Positions 1 to 6,653 of a stretch of 32,063 bases of DNA are shown in pieces. The notes under the pieces are model-generated. The model made no database searches and was not told the DNA's origin. It saw nothing but the letters and a program-made list of their open reading frames with translations. Origin of the DNA: Pedobacter sp. V48 (lineage in GTDB: Bacteria; Bacteroidota; Bacteroidia; Sphingobacteriales; Sphingobacteriaceae); assembly GCF_000523515.1 (NCBI RefSeq), contig NZ_AWRU01000023.1, positions 178,225 to 210,287 on the forward strand. Reading direction: 5' to 3'. Position numbers and translations under genes: made by a program. The first letter of the stretch is position 1. Each line of letters opens with the position of its first letter.

Positions 1-2
1 AT

Positions 3-236
3 ATTATCCCTAAAGGTTATAAAGTAGAGTTTATGCCTAAAGATATTGTGATTGAATCGGAGTTTGGCAAGTACACAGCCAAAGTGGTTCAAAAAGATAA
101 CAGTCTTATTTATAGCCGGACAAAAACGATTAACAACAAAAAATATCCGCCAGAGAAATATAATGACTATGTAGCATTTTCTAAAAAAATCTACCAGGCG
201 GATAAGCAAAAAGGTATTCTTGCTAAAATTGAATAA
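3..236 (+). CDS. C-terminal end of a DUF3857/DUF3858-type transglutaminase-like protein (5' truncated)
   Basis: An open frame runs in from the left edge (from base 3, with no start codon needed) to a TAA at 234-236. The visible 77 residues contain the stretch IPKGYKVEF, then an acidic/basic beta-rich segment, and end in KYNDYVAFSKKIYQADKQK. This resembles the C-terminal DUF3858 tail of Bacteroidetes DUF3857 proteins, whose full forms carry an N-terminal DUF3857 beta domain and a central transglutaminase-like fold and are usually exported. The ATG at 33 is internal, because the frame is open and in character upstream of it. The function of this family is not established. The assignment rests on a short tail only and is moderately sure. 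The gene converges on the M16 operon. Confidence 0.6.
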   Translation: MIPKGYKVEFMPKDIVIESEFGKYTAKVVQKDNSLIYSRTKTINNKKYPPEKYNDYVAFSKKIYQADKQKGILAKIE

Positions 237-266
237 GGCTGTATCATTATACAGCCCTATTTTTAT
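237..266 (+). terminator. Rho-independent terminator
   Basis: Perfect 8-bp stem GGCTGTAT (237-244) / ATACAGCC (249-256) with loop CATT. It is followed on the + strand by CTATTTTTATTT, and begins right after the stop codon of the truncated gene. On the minus strand the following bases are a poorer U-tract, so it mainly serves the + gene. Confidence 0.85.
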
Positions 267-1537
267 TTCTTACCTACAATAACCTTGGTAAAAGTGTCTG
301 TGTTTAAGTATTTACCAGCAAGATCTTTCAATTCTTGTGAGGTAATTGTTTTTACGGTTGTGATATAGTTCTCGTAATAGTTATGATCAAGCCCTGAGAA
401 ATAAACATTCTTAAACTTATCTGCATGAGAAAATGCATTTTCTAAACTACCAAGCATAGAACCCAGCATATAATTACGTACCAGGTCTAACTCCTGATCA
501 GCAATCAATTCTGTTTTTAACAAGTTAATTTCTTTTTCGATCTCAATAAGGGCATTATTGCATACCTCTGCTCCTACTTCGGTTGCAATAAAGAAATATC
601 CGGCACCTCTTAAAGAAACAACTGCCGAACCTATTCCGTAAGTATAGCCTTTATCTTCACGGATATTGGCCATTAGTCGTGATCCAAAATAACCTCCAAG
701 TAAACAGTTTAACACCTGAAATCCAGGAAAATCATGGTGATTTCTGCTAATGCTTAAAGCTCCCATTCTAATGGCAGATTGGATGGCTTCTGGCCTTTCA
801 ATTAAAAGTTCGCCTGCAGGGCTTGCTTCAAATGTAAATTTATTGATTACAGAGGATTGAGTATTTTCCCATTGATTTCCAAAAACGTTATTTAGTATCT
901 CGAATTCGTTTTCTTCGAACTTTCCGGCAGCTATTACGGTACAATTCTCTGGTTTAAAAGCAGCTTTAAAATAGTTGATCAAATCTTCCCTTTTTAGTGC
1001 ATCGTAATCCTTAGCATCGATATTTGATCCATAGGGCGTATCGCCAAAAATTGAATTTGCAAATTGTCTTCTGGCAAGAAAATCATTCTTTTGAAGATTT
1101 ACCTGTAGGGATTGTTTTTGATTCTGAACAAAAATAGCCAGTTCCTGCTCAGGGAAAATACTTTCATTTAAGATTGATCTTAAAATAGGCAGTACTGCTT
1201 GCAGGTGTTTGTTAAGCGTATATAGTTTTACGCTAGACTGGTCTGCTCCATATTCAGTTTGTAAAAATGCACCATAATAATCTACTTTATCAGCAATTTC
1301 CTTAGCGCTTAACTTAGCAGTACCATTGTTTATCAAATGACTAACTCCTACGGCCTGTAATGGCTTTGATGCATCCCAGTTTACATTTTCAAATATAAAC
1401 TCTATCCTTACCAGCTCCTGTTTACCTGCATTAATGGTAAAAACAGGTATGCCATTGTCGAGATGTTGGGCTAAGGGCTCTAAAAATTTGATCTCATTAA
1501 CCTGTAATGATTCGGGGGCTAGTGTACGATTAAGCAT
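263..1537 (-). CDS. M16 family peptidase-like protein, subunit without the zinc site
   Basis: A 424-residue M16 (insulinase/pitrilysin-like) protein. Where active members have HxxEH, this one reads H-L-I-N-N (about residues 67-71), so the zinc ligands are missing. The C-terminal half keeps the M16 substrate-side motif REDKGYTYG with the conserved Arg/Tyr. It therefore looks like the non-catalytic partner of the HxxEH protein encoded just upstream, as alpha pairs with beta in mitochondrial processing peptidase and in known bacterial two-subunit M16B enzymes. The start overlaps the end of the upstream gene by 8 bases, which suggests translational coupling and equal dosage. I see no signal peptide, so a cytoplasmic site is likely. 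Substrate unknown. The family is certain; the heterodimer is inferred. Confidence 0.88.
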   Translation of the reverse strand: MLNRTLAPESLQVNEIKFLEPLAQHLDNGIPVFTINAGKQELVRIEFIFENVNWDASKPLQAVGVSHLINNGTAKLSAKEIADKVDYYGAFLQTEYGADQSSVKLYTLNKHLQAVLPILRSILNESIFPEQELAIFVQNQKQSLQVNLQKNDFLARRQFANSIFGDTPYGSNIDAKDYDALKREDLINYFKAAFKPENCTVIAAGKFEENEFEILNNVFGNQWENTQSSVINKFTFEASPAGELLIERPEAIQSAIRMGALSISRNHHDFPGFQVLNCLLGGYFGSRLMANIREDKGYTYGIGSAVVSLRGAGYFFIATEVGAEVCNNALIEIEKEINLLKTELIADQELDLVRNYMLGSMLGSLENAFSHADKFKNVYFSGLDHNYYENYITTVKTITSQELKDLAGKYLNTDTFTKVIVGKK

Positions 1538-2774
1538 CTTTGGCGTTTAAATAATATAAAGTTGAACATTGCTCTTTTACAAAGGTATTTTTAGCGGCTT
1601 GAAGAATGCCCTGAGGGGTAACAGCCAAATACTTATCTATTTCGGTATTGAGTCCGTTGGCATCACCCAGCAATTCATAATAGGCAAGATTCATAGCTTT
1701 ATCTAAAAGACTCATTTCAGCAAAGACCATAATGGATTCAGATTTATTCTTCACCTTAGTAATTTCTTCTTCTGTGACTTCATGCTGTTTTAGTTTTGTT
1801 AGTTCAGCCCATATTGAAGCCTCCGCAGCTTCAACGGTTACACCTTGAACAAGCTTACCTTCAACTACAAATAGACCTTCATCTATACTGCTGGTAACAT
1901 ACGCATGTATATCACTAAATAATTGCTGTTCTTTTAATAAACTATTGTACAACCTTGACGACTGCCCCTGTGAAAGAATATCAGACATCAGATCGAAACT
2001 TTGGTACTCAGAATCTTGTCGGGCAGGCATTTTAAAAGCCATGTAAATGGCATTCAATGGAACATCAGCCTTAACAGTTTCCTTACGCTCTTCGGTTTGT
2101 AATGGTTCCTGAGGAAGATTTCTGATATATTTATCTCCGGCCGGAATAGGCGCAAACCATTTCTCGGCAAGTGCCTTAACATCTTCAGTTTTAACATTAC
2201 CACCTACAACCATAATGGCATTTTGAGGGTTATAATGTTTTTTGAAAAACGCTTTAACGTCTTCCATTTTTGCATCTTCAATTTGCTTCAGGTCCTGGCC
2301 TATTGTTGCCCATTGGTAAGGGTGTTTTTTATAAGCCAGTGGTCTTAACTTTAACCAAACATCGCCATATGGCTGATTCAGATAACGTTGTTTAAACTCT
2401 TCGCAAACTACGTTGCGCTGGGTTTCCAAACTTTTTTCTGAAAAGGCAAGGCTTAACATCCTATCACTTTCCAACCAAAAGGCAGTTTCCAGATTTACAG
2501 CCGGAAGGGTAATGTAATAGTTAGTAATGTCGTTACTGGTAAAGGCATTATTTTCTCCGCCTACTCTTTGCAAAGGCTCATCATAACTAGGAATATTTAC
2601 AGAACCACCAAACATCAGGTGTTCAAATAAGTGTGCAAACCCGGTCCTGTCTTGCTCCTCATCGCGAGCACCAACATCGTAAAGGACATTTAATACCGCC
2701 ATTGGCGTTGTATCATCTTCGTGCACAAGCACGCGAAGTCCGTTGGGTAATGTAAAACGATTAAAGTCTACCAT
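1530..2774 (-). CDS. M16 family zinc peptidase, catalytic subunit
   Basis: A 414-residue M16 metallopeptidase. The inverted zinc motif HLFEH (residues 48-52) is intact and is followed about 73 residues later by the Glu pair in NVVCEEF (125-126), which supplies the third ligand. The GGxNAFTSND stretch after the zinc site is also typical of M16B enzymes. There is no signal peptide. It is the first gene of a two-gene operon with the HxxEH-less paralogue, and the two frames overlap by 8 bases. Members cleave peptides or unfolded proteins inside a clamshell formed by two half-subunits. The substrate cannot be read from sequence. A TAnnTTTG box lies 20 bases before the start, in the region divergent from mqnC. 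Confidence 0.93.
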   Translation of the reverse strand: MVDFNRFTLPNGLRVLVHEDDTTPMAVLNVLYDVGARDEEQDRTGFAHLFEHLMFGGSVNIPSYDEPLQRVGGENNAFTSNDITNYYITLPAVNLETAFWLESDRMLSLAFSEKSLETQRNVVCEEFKQRYLNQPYGDVWLKLRPLAYKKHPYQWATIGQDLKQIEDAKMEDVKAFFKKHYNPQNAIMVVGGNVKTEDVKALAEKWFAPIPAGDKYIRNLPQEPLQTEERKETVKADVPLNAIYMAFKMPARQDSEYQSFDLMSDILSQGQSSRLYNSLLKEQQLFSDIHAYVTSSIDEGLFVVEGKLVQGVTVEAAEASIWAELTKLKQHEVTEEEITKVKNKSESIMVFAEMSLLDKAMNLAYYELLGDANGLNTEIDKYLAVTPQGILQAAKNTFVKEQCSTLYYLNAKDA

Positions 2775-2793
2775 AGATTAAAAATAATTCCGG

Positions 2794-2801
2794 CAAACTT
2801 A
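2794..2801 (-). promoter_or_regulatory. Candidate -7 box for the M16 operon
   Basis: On the minus strand this reads TAAGTTTG, a full match to the Bacteroidetes TAnnTTTG element, 20 bases upstream of the M16 start. I found no TTG at the usual 17-23 base distance, so the -33 part is unsupported. Confidence 0.5.
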
Positions 2802-2849
2802 GATAAAACTGAGTTAGCATTTGCACACTGATAAAAATATTGCACAGTA

Positions 2850-2883
2850 TTGAAAATATAAGCATCAATTTTGTCTAAGTTTG
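2850..2883 (+). promoter_or_regulatory. Candidate mqnC promoter, very close to the start codon
   Basis: TTG (2850-2852), 23 bases, then TAAGTTTG (2876-2883). The mqnC ATG begins only 5 bases after the last G, so transcription starting at the usual distance from the box would give an mRNA with almost no leader. The same TCTAAGTTTG string occurs on the other strand for the divergent M16 operon. Confidence 0.5.
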
Positions 2884-2887
2884 TACT

Positions 2888-4012
2888 ATGAATACTGCCG
2901 AATTACTACAAAGGGCCTTACAGTTCGACTTTTTAACAAAAGAAGAGGGTGTTTTTTTATACAATAATGCAGCTACGGCTGAGCTGGCTTATGTTGCCAA
3001 TGAATTGAGAAAGAAACAAGTACCAAGTGGCAAGGTTACCTGGCAGATAGACAGAAATGTGAATACCACTAATGTATGTATTGCAAACTGCAAGTTCTGT
3101 AATTTTTTTAGACGGCCAGGACACGATGAAAGCTATATAACGGATATAGAAACCTATAAAGTAAAGATTGAAGAAACTTTCAGATTAGGTGGAGATCAGT
3201 TGTTATTGCAAGGCGGACATCATCCTGATTTAGGCTTAAAATTTTATGCAGATCTGTTTAGACAATTAAAAGAACTATATCCTGATCTAAAACTGCATGC
3301 TTTGGGGCCACCGGAAATTGCCCATGTTGCAAAATTGGAGGGTATTTCTCATACCGAAGTTTTAAAAGCACTTAAAGAGGCCGGCATGGATTCATTACCT
3401 GGTGCGGGAGCAGAAATATTAAATGACCGTGTTAGAAGATTGATCTCAAAAGGTAAGTGCGGTGGACAAGAATGGTTGGATGTAATGCGTGCAGCTCATC
3501 AACTTGACATCACTACTTCTGCCACTATGATGTTTGGACATGTTGAAACCATTGAAGAACGCTTTGAACACCTAGTATGGATCAGAGAAGTACAAAGTGA
3601 GAAACCGGCAGATGCTAAAGGATTTTTGGCATTTATTCCATGGCCTTTTCAAGATGATGGTACTTTATTAAAACGCCTGAGAGGCATTAGCAATAATGTT
3701 TCTGGTGACGAATACATAAGAATGCTGGCGTTAAGCAGAATTATGTTGCCAAATGTTAAAAACATACAGGCCTCGTGGTTAACCGTTGGAAAAAGCGTTG
3801 CTGAACTATGTTTACATGCTGGCGCCAATGATTTTGGCTCTATTATGATTGAAGAGAATGTGGTTTCGGCTGCAGGTGCTCCACATCGTTTTACTGCAAA
3901 GGGAATACAGGATGCGATTAGAGAAGCTGGCTTTGAACCTCAGTTACGCGGTCAACAGTATAATTACCGTGATTTGCCAGAACAATTGGAAGAGCAAGTG
4001 ATTAACTACTAA
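2888..4012 (+). CDS. mqnC: Cyclic dehypoxanthine futalosine synthase (radical SAM, menaquinone biosynthesis)
   Basis: A 374-residue radical SAM enzyme with the CxxxCxxC cluster at Cys64, Cys68 and Cys71 (NVCIANCKFCNFF). Downstream landmarks fit MqnC rather than its sister MqnE: LPGAGAEIL, ATMMFGHVET, FLAFIPWPFQ, IQASWLTVGK and GANDFGSIMIEENVV. MqnC closes the spiro ring of dehypoxanthine futalosine in the futalosine route to menaquinone, using SAM and a [4Fe-4S] cluster in the cytoplasm. No other mqn gene lies in the window. The gene stands alone between the divergent M16 operon and the convergent ferritin-like operon. The start is supported by the promoter lying immediately upstream. Confidence 0.93.
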   Translation: MNTAELLQRALQFDFLTKEEGVFLYNNAATAELAYVANELRKKQVPSGKVTWQIDRNVNTTNVCIANCKFCNFFRRPGHDESYITDIETYKVKIEETFRLGGDQLLLQGGHHPDLGLKFYADLFRQLKELYPDLKLHALGPPEIAHVAKLEGISHTEVLKALKEAGMDSLPGAGAEILNDRVRRLISKGKCGGQEWLDVMRAAHQLDITTSATMMFGHVETIEERFEHLVWIREVQSEKPADAKGFLAFIPWPFQDDGTLLKRLRGISNNVSGDEYIRMLALSRIMLPNVKNIQASWLTVGKSVAELCLHAGANDFGSIMIEENVVSAAGAPHRFTAKGIQDAIREAGFEPQLRGQQYNYRDLPEQLEEQVINY

Positions 4013-4027
4013 GATTCCTTATATAAT

Positions 4028-4058
4028 TAAAAAAGGAAGAAGACTTTCGCCTCCTTCC
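4028..4058 (-). terminator. Terminator of the ferritin-like operon
   Basis: Stem 4035-4042 / 4051-4058 (GGAAGAAG against CTCCTTCC, one mismatch) around an 8-base loop. Read on the minus strand it is followed by TTTTTT. The + strand side lacks a U-tract, so it serves the minus-strand genes; mqnC has no clear terminator of its own. Confidence 0.65.
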
Positions 4059-4107
4059 CTATCTTAAACTTAAACAACTCTTGTAAATAAAATAAGTGTG
4101 GTTTAAA

Positions 4108-4953
4108 CTATTTAATAAACAAACTTGCAATTGCTAAAACATCTGCTTTAGCTAAAGGCTCATCAAATGACTCAACTGCAGCAGCTTTAGTAACTCCAGT
4201 GGCAATACCAGTAATGGTTACCCCGGCTTGAGTTTCAAGATCTTCACCTTTGTATACCGGATCTACTTGAGGAACACCAGAATCATTTGCACCACCACCT
4301 GCGCCAAGACTGATCCATGGTTTAATAGAAACACCACCGCCAGCAGGAGCAGCACGCATCTGACGGATATGCGAAGCATGACGTGCTTCAACAGAATGGA
4401 TTTGTAATGCTGTTGTTAAAACCGGCATTCCTTTTAAAACTGTGGCCTGTCCTTTATAAGCCCTTACCCCAGTATCTTCAAATGCCTGGGCAACTGCTAG
4501 AAATGTTTTATAATCTGAATAAACGGTTGGGAAAGTACCCTTTGCTGTAAAATCAAAATCAGTATAAGCTAATGCTGGTCTTGCAGCACTGCCCAACGCA
4601 CCTTTAAGCAAATTTACGTGAGCCAATTCGTGGTCGCGGATAGTGGTGATTGCACCATGAGGAGGCGTACCTGCTGTAAGCAAGCCTGGTGCAGCCAAAA
4701 GCGAATGGTTATAAAAATGATACTCCAGGTATTCCAGTGTCAAAGCAAAATTTAAAACATCTACAACCGCCGTTGGCGTACTTTGTCCATAAGCCTTTGT
4801 AAACATAGATCCTAAAGCCAAAGGCATTGCTGCCAAAGCCACTTTTTTACCCATGTTATAAAAATCCTTCATTGCAGATCTTCTCGGATTTAATCTTTCA
4901 TAGATCTCACCGTCTACTTTTTCAATTTCTTCTAATATATTTACGATATTCAT
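4108..4953 (-). CDS. Exported ferritin-like domain protein
   Basis: 281 residues. The N-terminus has RRSAMKDF (from Arg24) followed by a hydrophobic stretch ending near AYGQ57, which is like an export signal, possibly Tat. The body is a four-helix ferritin-like fold (PF13668 type) with carboxylate/His ligands spaced as in diiron proteins: Glu in TLEYLEYHFY, ExxH in HELAHVNLL, Glu in FEDTGVRAY and ExxH in VEARHASH. A Gly/Ala/Pro-rich linker and short C-terminal tail follow. It is the second gene of a pair, 17 bases after a paralogue. Metal binding is predicted from the ligands. The actual role (iron handling, stress protection, envelope) is unknown for this family. Confidence 0.8.
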   Translation of the reverse strand: MNIVNILEEIEKVDGEIYERLNPRRSAMKDFYNMGKKVALAAMPLALGSMFTKAYGQSTPTAVVDVLNFALTLEYLEYHFYNHSLLAAPGLLTAGTPPHGAITTIRDHELAHVNLLKGALGSAARPALAYTDFDFTAKGTFPTVYSDYKTFLAVAQAFEDTGVRAYKGQATVLKGMPVLTTALQIHSVEARHASHIRQMRAAPAGGGVSIKPWISLGAGGGANDSGVPQVDPVYKGEDLETQAGVTITGIATGVTKAAAVESFDEPLAKADVLAIASLFIK

Positions 4954-4970
4954 GTTTTCTAAAGTTTAGG

Positions 4971-5681
4971 TTATAGGTTAGTTACAGTAATTTTAGTTTT
5001 GATGTATTTTCCCGCAGCTGCAAGAACTACATCAGGTGCTAAGGCTTTATCCAAACCGTTTGCATCTACTTGTGGACTGGAAGCAAAAGTTCCGTTTGAA
5101 ATCAGATCACGAACATATGCTGCGTGACGTGCTTCAACCGAAACAATTTTTCCTGCGGCAACCAAATAAGCGTCTGTTGTTAAACGTACACCTGCACCAT
5201 TATAAGCGCCAACACCTAAATCTTCAAAAGCCATAGCTGCGCCTAAAACGCTGGTTCTATCTGTGAAATTTATACTTGAAAAGTCAACTTCTAAACTTCC
5301 TATTGCAGCTGTGCCTAAAGCTTTCTTAAAAAACTCTCTGTGTGCAATTTCATGAAATTGGATATCTTGAAAATACTGTTTTTCAGCGGGGGAAAAACCT
5401 GATGGCGGATTTGATGCTACCTGAATATAAAAAGCTGCTTCTAATTGTTCTAAAGCATAAGCGTAATTCAATACACCGAAATCATCTTTAAAATTTAATG
5501 TTACTCCGCCGGGAACCATAGGATCGTTCCTGTCTTTTTTACATCCTGCAGCTACTAACGCAATGGTTGCAGCACCTGCTCCTGCAAATTGCAGGAAAGA
5601 ACGGCGTTGCAAAGGAGCAGTAAAAATGCTCCTTTCTGCTTGGAGCAATTCTTGCTTTTCTTGTTCTTGTAAATTTTTCAT
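4971..5681 (-). CDS. Ferritin-like domain protein with Tat/lipoprotein leader
   Basis: 236 residues. The leader has the twin arginine RRSFLQF (26-32), a hydrophobic run and a lipobox-like A-A-G-C with Cys47, followed by KKDRNDP. This suggests a Tat-exported, lipid-anchored periplasmic protein. The ferritin-like helices carry Glu in ALEQLEAAFY, ExxH in HEIAHREFF, Glu in FEDLGVGAY and ExxH in VEARHAAYV, the set expected for a dinuclear metal site. Tat export would suit a protein that folds with its metal before crossing the membrane; that is inference. It is the first gene of a pair with a similar protein and is divergent from a LytTR two-component system. No convincing -7 box was found upstream. 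Confidence 0.82.
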   Translation of the reverse strand: MKNLQEQEKQELLQAERSIFTAPLQRRSFLQFAGAGAATIALVAAGCKKDRNDPMVPGGVTLNFKDDFGVLNYAYALEQLEAAFYIQVASNPPSGFSPAEKQYFQDIQFHEIAHREFFKKALGTAAIGSLEVDFSSINFTDRTSVLGAAMAFEDLGVGAYNGAGVRLTTDAYLVAAGKIVSVEARHAAYVRDLISNGTFASSPQVDANGLDKALAPDVVLAAAGKYIKTKITVTNL

Positions 5682-5721
5682 AGTTTTTAAGTTTGAGTTT
5701 TCTATAATTTATTAGTTCTAT

Positions 5722-5738
5722 AAGGGCTAAAAGCCCTT
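5722..5738. repeat. Inverted repeat in the ferritin/two-component intergenic region
   Basis: Perfect 7-bp arms AAGGGCT (5722-5728) and AGCCCTT (5732-5738) around AAA. Neither strand has a U-tract after it, so it does not look like a terminator. It lies in the leader region of the ferritin-like operon and could be a regulator site or an RNA hairpin. Confidence 0.5.
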
Positions 5739-5873
5739 GGTTGATTACGACTTTAGTTGCTGCTTATATGTGCACTTACGAAAGAAAAATGAGTTCGGTT
5801 TTCGATGTTTGAAAGAAATATTCTTCAATCGTTCTTTTTTTTAATAAATTCACCATATATAAAATCTATTACT

Positions 5874-6653
5874 GTGCTGAATGCTATTATTGTAGACGAT
5901 GAAGAGTTTGCCCGTTCCTCATTATATTTTTTATTGCAGGAAAACTGTGAGAATATCCACGTATCTGGCATAGCAAAGTCTGTTTCGGAAGCACGAAACC
6001 TACTGGCTCATAATGCCATTGATCTTATTTTTCTTGACATTGCCATGCCCGGAGAAAATGGGTTCGATTTAATCCCTCAAATACAATCCACTAAAACGCA
6101 TGTGATCTTCACTACTGCTTACGATCAGTATGCATTAAAAGCGATTAAAGCCAATGCATTGGATTATCTGCTTAAGCCTATAGATATTGATGAGCTTAAA
6201 GAGGCCGTGAATAAGGCCTCAAAATATATTGCTTTAAGTAAAACGGAGCATAATAGAAATGAAGGGCTGCAAAATTTAGCCGTCAATCTATCAGATAGAA
6301 ACGAAATCCGTAAGATTAGCTTACCTAATGGGCAGGGATATAGTTTAGTAAGTATTGATGATATTGTTCATATCGAAGCAGATAGTAATTATTCTGTTTT
6401 CCATCTGGCCAACAAAGATAAAATCACAGTATCAAAAGTCTTAAAGGAATACGAAGAAATCCTTCCTGCCCATCAGTTTATGAGGGTTCATAAATCGAGC
6501 ATCGTGAATCTGAATTATTTAAGAGAATACAATTCTAAGAATGGATTGGAACTGATATTAAAAAATGGCGATAAAATTGCGGTTTCCAGAAGACGAGCAA
6601 GTGATTTTATGGAAAAGGTTAAATCATATACCAATTTTGACAGTGATAAATAA
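5874..6653 (+). CDS. LytTR-family response regulator
   Basis: 259 residues from a GTG start. An upstream in-frame ATG at 5805 would add 23 residues (MFERNILQSFFFL...) that do not belong to the receiver fold. The GTG puts the protein start directly before LNAIIVDDEE, where such regulators normally begin. Receiver domain about 3-120: acidic pair in VDDEE (8-9), phospho-acceptor Asp55 in FLDIAMPGENG, Thr80/81 in IFTTAYD and Lys101 in LLKPID. LytTR DNA-binding domain about 155-255, with IEADSNYSVFHL and FMRVHKSSIVNL. Its stop overlaps the sensor kinase start by 11 bases, so the two are coupled partners. Targets are unknown; the divergent ferritin-like operon is a candidate by position only. Confidence 0.9.
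   Translation: MLNAIIVDDEEFARSSLYFLLQENCENIHVSGIAKSVSEARNLLAHNAIDLIFLDIAMPGENGFDLIPQIQSTKTHVIFTTAYDQYALKAIKANALDYLLKPIDIDELKEAVNKASKYIALSKTEHNRNEGLQNLAVNLSDRNEIRKISLPNGQGYSLVSIDDIVHIEADSNYSVFHLANKDKITVSKVLKEYEEILPAHQFMRVHKSSIVNLNYLREYNSKNGLELILKNGDKIAVSRRRASDFMEKVKSYTNFDSDK

Noticed and set aside
5805..5873. ATG at 5805 as the response regulator start
   Set aside because: The added residues are a hydrophobic stretch not found in receiver domains, and the GTG at 5874 directly precedes the receiver fold.
6565..6642. ATG at 6565 as the sensor kinase start (1008 residues)
   Set aside because: These 26 codons lie inside the response regulator coding region and encode no part of the signal peptide. 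GTG 6643 places the signal peptide at the N-terminus.
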